Shown: positions 12,991 through 24,935 of the stretch, in pieces | Position numbering within the stretch: position 1 is the stretch's first letter | Layout: each line of letters opens with the position of its first letter | DNA from: Caprimulgus europaeus | Taxonomy: Eukaryota > Chordata > Aves > Caprimulgiformes > Caprimulgidae | Assembly (NCBI GenBank): GCA_907165065.1 | Contig: OU015529.1 | Location: forward strand, 10,608,554-10,672,553 | Reading direction: 5' to 3' | DNA: 64,000 nucleotides | Program-made: the position numbers and the translations under genes | Notes under the pieces: model-generated | What the model was told of the DNA's origin: nothing | Databases searched by the model: none | The model's input: only the letters and a program-made list of their open reading frames with translations

Positions 12991-15554
12991 ATGGTGCAGT
13001 TCCACACTCCAAACCTCCCACTTCCAGCAGCACATGATAATGAGAAGTAAACAGTTTGGGCTCTGAGATTTCCGAATGACAAGATCTGTGTTAAACAGCA
13101 CTAATTATCAGCTGGAAGCCTAATCTGATAACTGGTTTGAAAAGACAGAGACAGACAATTTTGTTTCTTCAGATAGAGAAAATATTTTTAAGGGTGTTCA
13201 GCATCGACCAGCTTAATTATTATTGTCAGTGTGCTAACTCTGTATTCAAAACTATATTTTTTCTACTAAATCCACCGGAACAATTTACTCCCCCAACATT
13301 AATTTAATGATACAGCCGAAAACCTAATTGATATTGGTGAGCAATGCAATTCCAACATATTATTTTCTCGGTTTTTGAAACATAAATGGCAGGCACAACT
13401 TTGACTGAATGGACCTCTTTATGTTTTAACAGGCGGTTTATTGGCCCAGACTCCAACATGTAACAAGCACAATTGCAAAAGCAATACATTTTTAATTGAA
13501 AAATTCATGTATTTTTACTACGAAAGTGACTTAAATAACAAGTAACTTTGTCAGGTAAAGGGCTTTTAAAACAATTTTTATATATGGAATGTTGTTTAGA
13601 AATTATATTCTCACCATAGCAAGCACTTATAGGGGGCTATTAAAATAAAAACTATGTATTGTTTAAATCATACTTTATTGGAGCTTGCTTTTTTAATATA
13701 TTAAAGAACAGATAAAGCACTGTGATCAGTGAGCCGCATGTGTCCAAGAGCCCTTCAAGAGCCTTGTGGAAATGTATAAAACAAGCAGTGAAACAATCCT
13801 TTGCCAAACACTGTCATAAATTTTTTATTTGGCAGCTAACATTCTCACTAGTTTTCTTGGCAGCAATTGGGACCTTTAGCAAGAAAGGTGCAGGAGAAAA
13901 ATACCTTGTTTAGAGATGTTTTCAACACTTTCTGGGATTTTTCAGAACTTCTGCCTGCAGCACATTTTACAACCACAGTCTCCAGTCACCTGATGAGTAG
14001 GTGGTGGTTTGAAACTTTTTTTTCTTTTTTTTTTAATATAGACAGCCTGCTACCCCCCTCTGGCCTTCAGCCTAGGCTGCGAGCATGGAGAGGGGCTGCA
14101 TGAGTTCCACAGAGAGACAAGTGGTTGCTCCTCTCTGTCTAGACAAAAAAACTTGAAAATAATATCAGAATGTACCTTTCATTGCTCCTGATACTATCTG
14201 TATCTTATTCCCGGATGACAGAGATAAATGAAAGGCAAACATGTGCTGATTATTTTTGCATTTTTCTTGGGAGATCTCTGCAGAAAAGCTGGTCACAGGT
14301 GCAGCTACCCTGGTCAGCCGGTGGACTGCCTCATAAACAGAATTGTGAAAGAGCCTTCTGTACCCAGCTCTGCTCTTCCAGGGTTTGTTTTGTTTTGTTT
14401 TGTTTGTTAAAAAAGAGATACTAAACCTGACATCTGATGCACAGCCTTCTTCTGTGCACCCACATATGCTGATGCATCATACATGTGAAAATATGGCTCC
14501 AGCAGTACTGTGGTTTGGGCTACACTGGGCAGAATTAATTAGCGAGCTCCTACCAATTCACTTAGAGAGCAGATGTTTTATACGTTGGTATTTCATTGTT
14601 TCAGAATAGAAATAGGATGAACCTATTTTATATCTCAGCAACTTCTTTCAAAACCTTCAGAACAATAAGATATATTTCAGACCTTCATATGGACATAAAG
14701 GAAACAGTGTCTTAAAGAGATGTGGACCAGGAAAAACACCTTTTCCTTATTTGCCCCAGATTAGAAAGGTTGGAATTTAGTTTTAGACAGCATAGATTGC
14801 TTTAAACACAAGCTTAATTAAAATAATGATGTTACACTCATAGACACAAACTAATAGGCTTCCCCACAGGTTGTGTTCCAGTTTTGTCTCTGGTGTTTAC
14901 CAGGGGCACCATCCCCTCAAGAACTTCACAGAGCACACACAGACATCTAGTGGTTGGTGAAAACACTGCAAGCACGTCATTGCCTCTGACCCGGCCCGAC
15001 TGGGGACAGGGAAGTTATGCCAGGTATGAGTTAGAGCTAATTTTGTCTCTGTTACAACCATGGATGGGCAATCAAACAGGGAGAGAATTGCTCCCTTTGT
15101 GCCATCTCCTGTAATCGTGATGCTTCTGGGGAGAGAGCTGCTCTCTTGGCAGCTCTCGCTTCCCAAATTTCCCTAATCACTGATTCTTTTCAATCCAATC
15201 AGAGCTATTTTTGCCTTTCTTGGAAGAGTACCTTTAAATTTCTCCCTCCTTGCTACTATTTTCTTTCAATTAAAAGCAAAAGAGCTTAATTATGTTATAT
15301 CATTTAAAAGGTTCTCTAAACACGGCTACACGCAACAAAAGTCTACTGGGAAGTGACAGAGCAATGTGATTTTGCAAGCAACAAAATACACACAGTCAAG
15401 AATAAATTCTAAATTGCTGGTAGAGGACTATGAATTGCTCTACAGTCCGCATCAGTCAATGGAAAGATGCCTAAAACTTCAGCGGGGTTTGAGTCCCACA
15501 TCTGCAAAGAAGATCAAGAGACACAGTTTTGCAGAGCATTGTGAGAACTCAGTG
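12991..15554. other. Non-coding stretch with possible conserved blocks
   Basis: No gene was seen. Blocks at about 13080-13300 and 13430-13720 have the look of vertebrate conserved non-coding DNA: AT-rich, non-repetitive and with many ATTA-type homeodomain cores (for example CACTAATTATCAGCTGGAAG at about 13100). That is appearance only and needs an alignment. A (GTTTT)n run lies at about 14385-14408. Confidence 0.4.
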
Positions 15555-15612
15555 CCCTGATTCTGCTCTGTTACACCATTCTAAATCAAGCGGTACTCAG
15601 TGGTGTCATAAC
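15555..15612. repeat. Possible ancient sauropsid MITE-like repeat
   Basis: CCCTGATTCTGCTCTGTTAC, then ACACCATTCTAAATCAAG, then CAGTGGTGTCA. This fits the old palindromic repeat of birds, turtles and crocodiles that begins '(gg)cctgattctgc...' and mirrors itself. A related start lies at 17813. Only one arm is clear. Confidence 0.35.
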
Positions 15613-17089
15613 CCCGTACATCTGTGTCAGACCCCGTGTTGCAAGGGCAGACTTGATGCCAAGAATGCAAAACAGATGTTGCTTTCCTAATGTTTTCTTG
15701 TTGTCATTTGTTTTCGTGGGGTTCTGTTTTGATTTTGGTGAGTCAAACAGGTCAACAGGACTTTTCTGAAGGCAGACCAGAGGAATGCTTCTGCATCTTC
15801 CTTTTTAGTTTGCGTGAATGTGTGAATATGCAGAGACTTTGAGTTACAACTAGGAAAAAGATTTTTTTTTTTTTAAGCTTCATTTGAGCTATGCTCTGTT
15901 CCCTTGGGCAAAGTGAAAGGTAGCTTTTTGCGGATGGGAAAAAGGGCTTTTGTGAGCAGCAAAACTGCATCACCAAACAGCTTAAGAAAAAGATTTTTTG
16001 AAGTTATTTTTTTACAACTATTTTAAGAGGAAACGGGGATAAATATTTCTTTTTTTTGCATGTTGACTCATTAACAAATTTAGCAATAAACACTTTGTAA
16101 TTAAGTCCACTAGTTTACTGCTGTCCAGAAGTTTCTCAATCCTCTTTGCACAGAAGGTTTTGGAAAACGCAGACCTAAGAAACGGTGAAGGCAAATCCCA
16201 ACAGCTTGCTCAAGCAAATCTATCCGAGGCTTAAATTCACTTCTGAACACTGAAATTTGAGATGCCGTATCAAATAAGCAGCTCTTTTTCCCTGAAGAGA
16301 AGAAACTGGGTGTAGCTAACCTAGTGCATAATAGGTTTATTCTCATTCACAAAACAGGAATTACTTTATGGCCCCAAAGTAAAACTAGCGCAGAAATCTA
16401 CTGGCAGATTTGCTGCAGATGTGCGTTGTGACACGTATGCAGGGAATCTGCTATTAATCACATGCTAAGATTTTAATATTATGTAGGGTAATGCAGGCAA
16501 TCATTATGGTAAAGGTTCTGGGTTCATAAAAGCCTAACCCACAAATGGGTCTTTTAAATTTAATATATTTGAGCTCACTCTCACACTGCACCAGTTGAAT
16601 TCTCTGATTCACACCCCCCACTCCCGCTCCCCATTACATACATTTATTTCAGTATCTATTATGTGTTTCTTTTTGTGCTTGTGCTCCACTTCTTTTCTTG
16701 TGATACATAACAGTTGTTGGGTAAAGTGCAGCTTTCCAATTCTCCCGTTTACCGGACTATGACAGGAATGTTCTTGTTAGAGGGGCTGTTTGTGAGACCC
16801 TTGGATATGTACCTAGCACAGGAAATGGTCTGGCTCAAATGCTGGAAAAGCCATCCTTCACCTGAATCCTTCAAAATTGGTGTCCTAACACAACTAGAAC
16901 CTATGTATCCGTACCCAGGCTAAGATTACTATGGACAATTATACCGTGGAAATGCATTATTCTGACAAAGCAATCAATCACGTTATTTCTCACAATTTCA
17001 GTTCACCCCTAAATTTTTCCCTACCTCCAAAGCCAGCTGGATATTATATTACCAAAGCTGTTGAAAGGGTGTAACACTAACCATGAAGC
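15613..17089. other. Non-coding stretch, no gene seen
   Basis: No exon or repeat family was recognised. T-rich homopolymers occur near 15868 and 16052. Open frames up to 78 codons have no recognisable content. Confidence 0.55.
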
Positions 17090-17700
17090 CAAAGGCCACT
17101 AAAACTATGCAATGCATAAATTTTTATTGTTTGCTCAGCATTGAAATCTCATTAGGGCACATAACTCATCGGCGCACTGCAAACATTTGCATCTGCTGAT
17201 CATGAGAACTTAGATGGAATGTACACCTTTGGCTAATTTACTTGTTATGTTTTTAGATGAGACCATGTGTGTTGCTTTTTATTTTCTTTTTAAAAAGTCC
17301 TTAAACAGTTGTGAGCTGAATGTCCACTTTTTAAACTAAACACATTAAAACTTTCATTCACAGTTTCTCAAGGTTGTTCTGTTGCTGGCAATGTTCATGA
17401 TCATCATTTTACAAAAGCTTCGTTTGACTTAGTATTCAGGGTAATCATTGTTTGAAAACTGTGCCCCATAGAGCATTTAGCTTCATTCATCCTTTCTGCT
17501 TTATGTAGTCACATTTTAATTAGATTAAAATTTGTCCTCCAATTAGCTTTCATTAAAGTTTATAGATTACAGCAAAAATCTCCACTGAGTTGTGCTTCAA
17601 AACTGTGCCTAAAGTTTAAAATGAAATAACTGTGCAAATGAAGTGATTATGAAGATTATTATTATGCAAAAAACATCAGTCGCCTCTTGGTTTACTTATA
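17090..17700. promoter_or_regulatory. Candidate conserved regulatory block
   Basis: Complex, repeat-free AT-rich sequence with many homeodomain-type cores: TTAATTAG at 17516-17523, CAATTAG at 17540-17546, several ATTA, and an octamer ATTTGCAT at 17185-17192. Such composition is common in enhancers of developmental genes in gene deserts. Function is inferred from appearance only, since no cross-species alignment was possible. Confidence 0.35.
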
Positions 17701-17812
17701 CATTTGACTCTGTAATTTATTTTGCCGACTTCAATACCTCTGTGTTCTCCAGTGTAGTCATCATAATAATACCTTGCAGTTACAGGATACCTTTCATTCC
17801 TAAGGATCCTTA

Positions 17813-17960
17813 GGGGCCTGATTCTGCAGTCCTTACACACACCAGTAGTCCTGTTGAAGTTCCTGAAACTATTTGAGCAAGTGCTACTCGTTGCCTGTGA
17901 ACCAGAACCCAACTACAGGTCAAATCCTGCTTTCTGATACCCATGTAGCATTACTGTGGA
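17813..17960. repeat. Ancient sauropsid MITE-like repeat
   Basis: GGGCCTGATTCTGCAGTCCT, then GTAGTCCTGTTGAAGT, and a following GTCAAATCCTGCTTTCTGAT that looks like a second element of the same class. The repeat is familiar from bird and turtle DNA as a palindromic, non-coding element. I do not know its library name. The 78-codon minus-strand frame across it is incidental. Confidence 0.45.
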
Positions 17961-18717
17961 TTCACGCAGCTCAGAATGCAAACCAGATATGAACATTATG
18001 TAAAAAGTCCTTTCACCTACTTCTGGGTGAGATGTGGCAGCTGTTTAATGGTGCATTGTTATGAGATTCACCTCTCTAAATGAGGGTGCAAAGACAGATA
18101 CTTCCCCCCCTCTCGTTAAAACTGTAGAGAAAACTGAGAATGTAATTATCCAAAGAGGAAACGACTCGGTAGGACACTGGGGCTGGGGTTGTGTCTCTCC
18201 TGTCACTCACGTCTTCAGATGCACCAGTGCCAAGTATCGGATGCCCAGTCGCTAATACCTCCTGCACATGCAAATTTACTGCGTGCTGAAGGCAATATAA
18301 AGTTAACAGTTAGCCAGGCTGATCCTACAACCACAGCAGACATTTATGCTGGAGCAATCTCTCAGTGGAAAACATGGGACTCTGTGTCGGAGCACGGCTC
18401 TGCAGAAATGGATCTGTTTGCAGGAAATCCTCTTCCAATAGCAAGAGCTATAAATATATACAGATATTAAAAAAAAAAAAAAAGAGAGATGCAGCCAACA
18501 TCTTAAAACTAAAAATAGAGACACTTGGGTTACAAAACCAGGGACCTGTCTTTGCTCTAGCAACATATTTCTGATGGGAGGAAAACAGTTGAAAACAAGT
18601 ATTTAACTACAAATGAAATGTAGCTCATAAGCATGAGAGAACAATTTCACCAAAATCAGGAATCTAAAAAGCAGTCTTTCCTATTTTTCTTGTGCTAATT
18701 GGTTGAACAATCATTAG
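17961..18717. other. Non-coding stretch, no gene seen
   Basis: No exon or repeat was recognised apart from an A15 run at 18469-18483. Overlapping frames on both strands near 18080-18560 have no recognisable protein. Confidence 0.55.
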
Positions 18718-18800
18718 CAAATCTTCACAGCACTGAGGTAACTAGTGTTATTTCCACTCAGCAGATGGCAAAACTAAAGTTTAAGGGTGTCAAAGGCTAG
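18718..18800 (-). repeat. MIR-like SINE fragment
   Basis: The plus strand reads CAAATCTTCACAGCACTGAG, GTAACTAGTGTTATTTCC and CAGATGGCAAAACTAAAG. This is the reverse complement of the MIR core-to-3' part ('...ctcagtttccccatctgtaaaatggggataata...gttgtgaggat'). It is an ancient tRNA-derived SINE; only about 80 bases can be followed. Confidence 0.6.
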
Positions 18801-19810
18801 AGGGGAATTTATAGTTTAAATGTTCTGACTCTGAGCCCTGTACTCGAGCCAAGACCATGTTTCCAAGATGCAAAGCATCCAGCAGCAATACTAATTTTAG
18901 GAGTCATGCTCAGGTCTGTCCCTTCCTCTCCCTGCTCCCACCTCCTCTTGGTGTTCATTTCTGCCATCGCGTTGCAGCATGCCAACCTCAGTTGTGCTGA
19001 TTCAACAGCTTGTGGGTCCATGTGATGAATCAGATCAAGCAATTGATCCAAGATAAAAAAAGAAAAAGGAGAAGGTGGGAGAGGAGAGCTGTTCCGTACT
19101 GGATCAACTCCATTTGAAAACACTGACTGGAAAATAGAAGTGCCCATGAAAACGAGAGAGCAGCTGGATGCAGCACGGGGGCAGGAGTGAGGAGTTTTGG
19201 GGGCAGGAGACCCTTCTGTTGATACTGATGGTTTTGTACCACAGAATTGAGGTCCAAACTATTCTGAAATAATTCTGTTTTCATGTTTTAACTATTTTAT
19301 ATCTCTCTTTCCTTTTCACTTCCTTCAACTGCTTTGTTCTGAATAAGAGCATAGCAACTCCATGCTACCTTTGTACAACAAATTTGCACATGGCAATTCA
19401 GAAATTGGAAGCATTTCACTCTCCCCAATTAAAATCTGGAACACCAAGTTCACCTTCTCAATTACATTGACTATATTGCAGAAATACTGTTCCATTTCCT
19501 CAGTAGAATTGTCATGTTTCATAAACTACACACAAACTAGTCATGCTTTATGTCAAGAGTGCATTTACAAATAGTTTATAAAGGATTTAGATGATTAACC
19601 ATATATTGAGACAGTTAATCAAATTTAAGAGGCTATTTTAGAATTCTACAGATCAAGCAGTTATTTATAATCCTGGTTATTGCTTTCTACCTTATATCCA
19701 CCTCTAACACACACCATTATAATATTCTGCTAACTCTTTAGAAATTATTTGTGTCAGCAAAATCAGAAGAAAAAAGCCCAAACCCTATTGTAAGGAATGG
19801 GTTAGATAAT
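18801..19810. other. Non-coding stretch, no gene seen
   Basis: A slightly GC-richer patch at 18830-19220 carries overlapping minus-strand frames (112 and 84 codons) with no known domain. Nothing else was recognised. Confidence 0.5.
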
Positions 19811-19916
19811 TAGGACTTTGAGGCTCCTAGACTAAATGAATCAGATATTTGGAGGTAGTTAGACAGCCTGTGCCATGATTTAGATACTTCAAGGCCCTTA
19901 AAAATCTCAGCCCTCA
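19811..19916. repeat. Possible ancient 'ttaggcgcctaa' type repeat
   Basis: TAGGACTTTGAGGCTCCTAG, TTTAGATACTTCAAGG and TTAAAAATCTCAGCCCTCAT resemble an old amniote palindromic repeat in which 'ttaggc(g/t)cctaa' and 'tttgaaaatc(c/t)cagccc' recur. The copy is heavily worn and the assignment is weak. Confidence 0.3.
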
Positions 19917-21135
19917 TCACTCTACACTTGGGACTTACGTAATTTTAAAAAGTTGGCCAAGTGTCATCTGAAAAGGCACAAATGCTGAAGTAACTGCAAC
20001 AGCTGAGGAACACATCTTTTCTTCGATAAAACATCAGCATCGTGACAGGATGCTTAAAGCTTCAGCGCTTCATGCTGCTTGTGGAAAAAAAAGTCCAACA
20101 ATGGAAGCCTTGAGGAATGCTAAATATAACTGGTATCCTTACAAAATACAGTCTGCTCAACTAGAACAGAATGAGAAATTATTTCTTGCAGTTTTATTCA
20201 GTCACTTTAAGCACAGTCTTCTCTTTTTAATAGTTTTTTACTTGGTATTGGACATATAGAACATTTTAAATGAAGAAATAACCATATATTACTTTTTATT
20301 GCTGTGTGATTTATAAAGGTTTTTTTTAAAAAACATCTATTCTGGAAGTATAGTGTATTTTGTGCTATTTTTGCCTAGGAATGGAAACTCGAACTGGAAA
20401 TAGAGTCATTCATTCACACTTACCGGATGACATCCCGTTGACAGGCATGCAAACTTGGAAAGGTGCTACACAGTCACTCTTAAAATACTACACTATATTT
20501 TTTTCCTTCTTAGCTTCAATTAAGTATATGTTAAAGAGGGATCAGTACTTCGTTTAGGCTAAGGGATTCATCATTTGCAAGAGATCACCTTCCAGAAGTA
20601 CAAAGACAGAAAAGTCAAGGCACTAACTACTAAAGAAACTGTTTTCACAACAGAAGCAGCACCTTCAAGACCTTCTGCAGCTAGGTGCTGTGCTGCTGGA
20701 GTTCTGCTCATTCAGATTTTGATTTTAAAGAGCATTCCCCAGTACGATCAGAAAGGTCATCACTCTTTCCTGCCAGGTAGTTGGTTATTTGTGTTGCCTT
20801 TTAAAAAAAAAAAATTGAAGGAGAATGAAACTCATAAAAGGCGCGAAAATATGGATGAAGTAGATATATTCACAGATTCTAATATAGCTGGAATTCTGTC
20901 AGTGCTAACGAGCCCTGAGCAAGTGATCTGTGTCTGGCATGCTCTGCCAAGCAAACTACAATTAACAGAACAACCGAAAATAAACCAGGCAACTTTAAAC
21001 CTCCTGAAGTTGTGATCTTGGGCCCAAGAACTGTATTTGCACTTGCTGCCACAGGCTGCCTTCCAAAAGGCACCCAGAACTAGTAGGACCTTTCTAATGG
21101 GAAGGACGGAAGGAAAGTTTCCATTTGAGATCTGG
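19917..21135. other. Non-coding stretch, no gene seen
   Basis: The 146-codon plus-strand frame at 20575-21015 is the longest here. It contains an oligo-A-encoded lysine run, no known motif and no splice-site support, so it is treated as chance. Confidence 0.5.
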
Positions 21136-21197
21136 CATTGGAGTTGGACTTGACGATGCTTGTCGGTCCCTTCCAACTCACAACATTCTATGATGTG
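21136..21197 (+). mobile_element. CR1 LINE extreme 3' tail
   Basis: TTGGAGTTGGACTTGACGAT, then TCGGTCCCTTCCAACTCA, then CATTCTATGATG. This is the last 60 or so bases of a CR1 element in plus orientation, ending in the diagnostic ATTCTATG octamer. It is severely 5'-truncated; the preceding bases 21040-21135 do not clearly belong to it. Confidence 0.8.
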
Positions 21198-22645
21198 AGG
21201 GGCAAAAGGAGTGACTGACCCTAGAGGGTCTTGCCTCTCTGAGTCAAATTCCTGGGAGAGCAGCTTGTGAGACTTTGGCTCTACCATATCTGAACCAAAA
21301 TGTCAGGACTCCAAATCCACACCATAAATTGTGCCCTCTGAAATCGAGGTACACAATCCTTTTGGATCTGCTTTCTGTTGGACGTCTCCAGCCTTCTGTG
21401 TGCCACTGCAGTGCCAATGGAGATGTGCTTTCCCTTTTTTTTCTTAAAGAGAACACCTCAACTTGCCCCAAATTTTAATGATTTTTAATTATGTGCTCTG
21501 TAAGTCCTTTTGCACCAGCTTCCTTGTTTTCCACTGGTTCTAAAAAAGCCTTTGACCCGCTCATAAGAACACCATTTCTATTTCTGTCATCCCAAATTAA
21601 CAAATGAATGAGGAGAGGGGAAATTCCCCTGTCACTCCAAACCTTCAACCTCCAAGTCCTCCTGCCTCATTGCAGCCCTGGTGCTCTAAAATAAAGCAAG
21701 TATTAACGAGCTGAATCTTCAATGGGACATCAGCACTTGCTTAAATGATGTTCTGAATCACGGGCTAAATGGCAGTGGTGGTCGGGGAGAGCAGGTATTT
21801 ACTTCGTGCAGTCTCTTAGGATACAGTGGATTTATGGCCGTCAATTCTAAACAACACTGCTATTGTCTCTTCACATTTTATCAGCCTCCATTATTCATTT
21901 ATGTTGATTTTGATTGATGAAGACACTTTAAAAAAGGAGGGGAGAAGGGAGGAGGGGGAGAGGAGTACTTCAACAGTTTGGTCTCTAATTCCTGTAAATC
22001 TACAGTTCATACTGCAAGAGTACTACTCAAAAGAAAAGCCCACCTTTGCATTTTTGGAAATGTTTTTTCCTTTTATCAGTCTCTCTTCTTTCCGAAAGAC
22101 TGGAAGTGGGGCGCAAGCAGTGCTTCCAACAAATACCTCATCACCGTAGAGGTGGCACATGATACTGCAATCAGCCAGGAAAATCAGTGTTGGTCTTTTT
22201 AATGAAAAAGTTTTAAGACTTCAGCAAAATTTCTTTTACATATTTACTTCCTATGCCACAGCTAATTAAGTTTTAGGCTGGTTTGATATGTCAAAAATTG
22301 CTCAGATCACAAAACTGAACCCAAGCAGAGTAGATATTTCTTCATTCAAAGTGAAAGCATCTGCCAGAAAGCTACTTTTCTGACTGTGTAGAAGACATAA
22401 AGAAAAGGCCCAGCTTTGGCTTGTTTGCTTCCAAATATACGGTATTTACTGACCTCTCATTAAAATATCCTGACAGAATACAGATTACGAACCATCCGAT
22501 ACATTTCTTTCCATGGGAGGCTACGTCTGAGGCCTGGGGGTAAAGAGATTCCTGAGAGTCTTTAAAATTCAGTTCACTCTTCTCAAAGTTTTAAATGAGC
22601 TTCTGAGCAAACACTACAAACTTGCCAAGTTTTCTGCTTACTTAC

Positions 22646-22678
22646 AGAAAAGAAAAAAAAAAAAGAAAAAGAAAAAGA
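22646..22678. repeat. Purine (A-rich, GAAAAA) simple repeat
   Basis: A-rich purine run with regular G interruptions, some in a GAAAAA rhythm. It is length-unstable. Confidence 0.85.
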
Positions 22679-23714
22679 CAGATACATTCACCAGAGTTGC
22701 ATCTCTCCTGCTCCGAGATCTGCCCTGCCACATGCTGACTACAACATCCAATTGACTGGCAGCCAAGGGAAGCCCAGTACCCTCCTCAATATTTGGCTGC
22801 AGGATTTCCTTTCTACTTCCACCCCTTTTTGTGCTTTAAATAGTAACAGCTATAATACAGCAAGAGAAGCAGTGAAAAAAAAGGACAGATAAGTTGTTAA
22901 TAAACTGTCATTAGATGTTAAAGTCATCACCACATTCAAGAATCAACCCCTCTATTGAAATTTTTGTGTCTAAAATGTTGGTGTTTTAAAACGACTGCAG
23001 ACTTGGGAAGAGAGTTTTGCTATTTCCTATTATCTTTGAAAAAGTGGGTTAGAAACATTATTTGCTAAAAGGAAAACTTAACTTCCAAGGACAAATAGGT
23101 GAAGGGAGGAAGAGTCTGAGGAACTGCTGAATTCACAAAAGCCTGCTGCTTGACCACTCGGTTCATTTTACAAAGCATAATTACATCTGTCTTTTTTAAT
23201 ATTATGTGGTTCTTATTATTGCTTTCTGTACCATCTTTCATGTTTCAAGGGAGTAGGCTGCTACTAACTGGTGTTAGGAAGAAACTCATTCTAATTACTT
23301 GGTATTTCTGCAGAGGCTATAATGGCAGCTCCTGGAGATGGATACAAGATTGTGTGCAAAATCAACCAGTTCTAGTTCTGAAACTCCCATCTTCACAATT
23401 TTGACTTTTCAAAATGACCTGCTCTTAATACAATGTGGGTTGTCAAAGGCTGTCAAATAAACGATAAAACTATCAGGAAATAAACATCTCCCCTCTAGTA
23501 GGTTTGTATATATTTCCAAAAAAGAAAAGAATTCTAAAAGTAAATAAACACATGGGAGGATTAGAGAAGCAATAAACAAAAGCATTTCCTCATTTTGAAT
23601 TTAAGAAAATAGGAGCCTCTTTCCAGCCATTGCCAGGAAATATTACTGCACAGAGGTGAACTTTGTGCTAGCTAAAATATTATCCAGTGCTAAGGCATAG
23701 GGACATGCATTCAT

Positions 23715-23748
23715 GCATACACGCACACACAGACACACACACTACACC
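23715..23748. repeat. Imperfect CA microsatellite
   Basis: Interrupted ACGCACACACAGACACACAC-type run, short and degenerate. Confidence 0.8.
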
Positions 23749-24389
23749 TATATCCCCATCCAAAATTTAAATCAAGTTTCTACCATGTCATTACAGATTG
23801 ATGGGCAGAAGATTTCAGTATCAGTTTAGACCAACACAGGCACAAGACTCCTTGTTGCAAGATGATAAAGCTAATGCTGAAACCTTTTAGTCCTAATTGA
23901 GGAGTTTACAGGGTTCTTAATCCCTGCACCCCATCTCTCTTCTCCTGCGGTCCCGCTGAAAGCTTTAAAACAGTCCCCAGCACTAACATGGTACAGAGCC
24001 TGTTGAACATGCTGATCTGCTCATGATTACTCTTTGCCACTGTAAAACAATCTAACTCCTCAAGTGAATGGAGTCTGTAGCAACAATGGTGTTATTGACT
24101 TGTTGCTCCAGCTCTATTTAGTTATTACCCTGGAGGCCACAATCAATAGACTTTGCACCAAGTCAGCCTAATAAATCCCAGGCTTTCACTGGAGCTTTGC
24201 CAGGAACTGCTAGAAAATCTATGGCAGTCAAACACTTAGAGTATGAATAACATAGAAAGCTGTACTGACAGCTGTATAAATTAATTAACAAGGAATGTTC
24301 TTATTCTTTTAAGAAGATCATAATGCACGTTTACCATGATTTAAGGAGTCACAGGTAGAGCAACAGAAAAATTACCTTTGTGCTTTCAT

Positions 24390-24690
24390 TTAAAATAAAA
24401 ATCAAATATGATTAAAAGCAAAACAGCTTCAGACTACTTTTTCCTCCCTTTGATTATTGGATGTGCAAAAAACTGCATTTGCATTACCGCTGCGGCCGTT
24501 TAATTATTCCAAGTTTGATTTAAAAAGGAACCGAGCCCAGCAACCACTGAGCACTTAGTGTAAATTGTGCAGGCATTTTAACTTGATAAATGTGGATTGG
24601 TGTGTGCTCACATTACCCTATCCTGCATCTGCAAGGGGGATTTAAATTGTGTTTGTAGTGCAGTGATTAAAACAGAAACAAAAGGAAGGG
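24390..24690. promoter_or_regulatory. Candidate conserved regulatory block
   Basis: Repeat-free sequence with an octamer ATTTGCAT at 24477-24484 followed by CCGCTGCGGCCG and TAATTA at 24501-24506. The density of factor-like words and the isolated CpG group in AT-rich surroundings suggest an enhancer. This is inference from composition only. Confidence 0.35.
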
Positions 24691-24779
24691 GGGAAACAGT
24701 TGTTCAAGAAGTAAGAGGTCGGTCACCAGTGAATTCCAGGTTCTTTCAGTTCCTCCTGTAATAAGCAAATATTCTGCAG

Positions 24780-24935
24780 ACTCAGCTGCGAGGCGCCTGA
24801 TCGCAGTGTCCGGAGACACGCTGAACCTACTGTAGCAAGAGCTTGGTGCCAGCCCCGGAACAAAAGAATCTCCTTTTTGTACATTGAAAACAAATGTAAC
24901 GGATCAATAGGCTCTTACAACTGATTTGTTGCCCC
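24780..24935. promoter_or_regulatory. Candidate regulatory block with SOX-like site group
   Basis: A CpG-containing patch (24787-24837) leads into four SOX-like words within about 40 bases: AACAAAAG at 24859-24866, CTTTTTGT at 24873-24880, then ACATTG and ACAAATG by 24897. The first two face each other with a six-base gap, an arrangement known for SOX dimers. Function is inferred. Confidence 0.4.

Larger units (their letters stand above)
21198..24389. other. Non-coding stretch, no gene seen
   Basis: No exon or named repeat was recognised. Simple repeats are present: a purine run at about 22646-22678 and a CA-rich run at about 23715-23748. Frames up to 107 codons lack recognisable content. 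Confidence 0.55.

Noticed and set aside
17676-17912. Cysteine/arginine-rich 78-codon minus frame that looks protein-like
   Set aside because: Its first third is antisense to an old MITE-like repeat (GGGCCTGATTCTGC), so the frame is incidental.
20575-21015. 146-codon plus-strand open frame
   Set aside because: It includes an A-run-encoded lysine block, has no domain, overlaps a 151-codon minus frame and lies beside a CR1 tail. Chance is the simplest reading.
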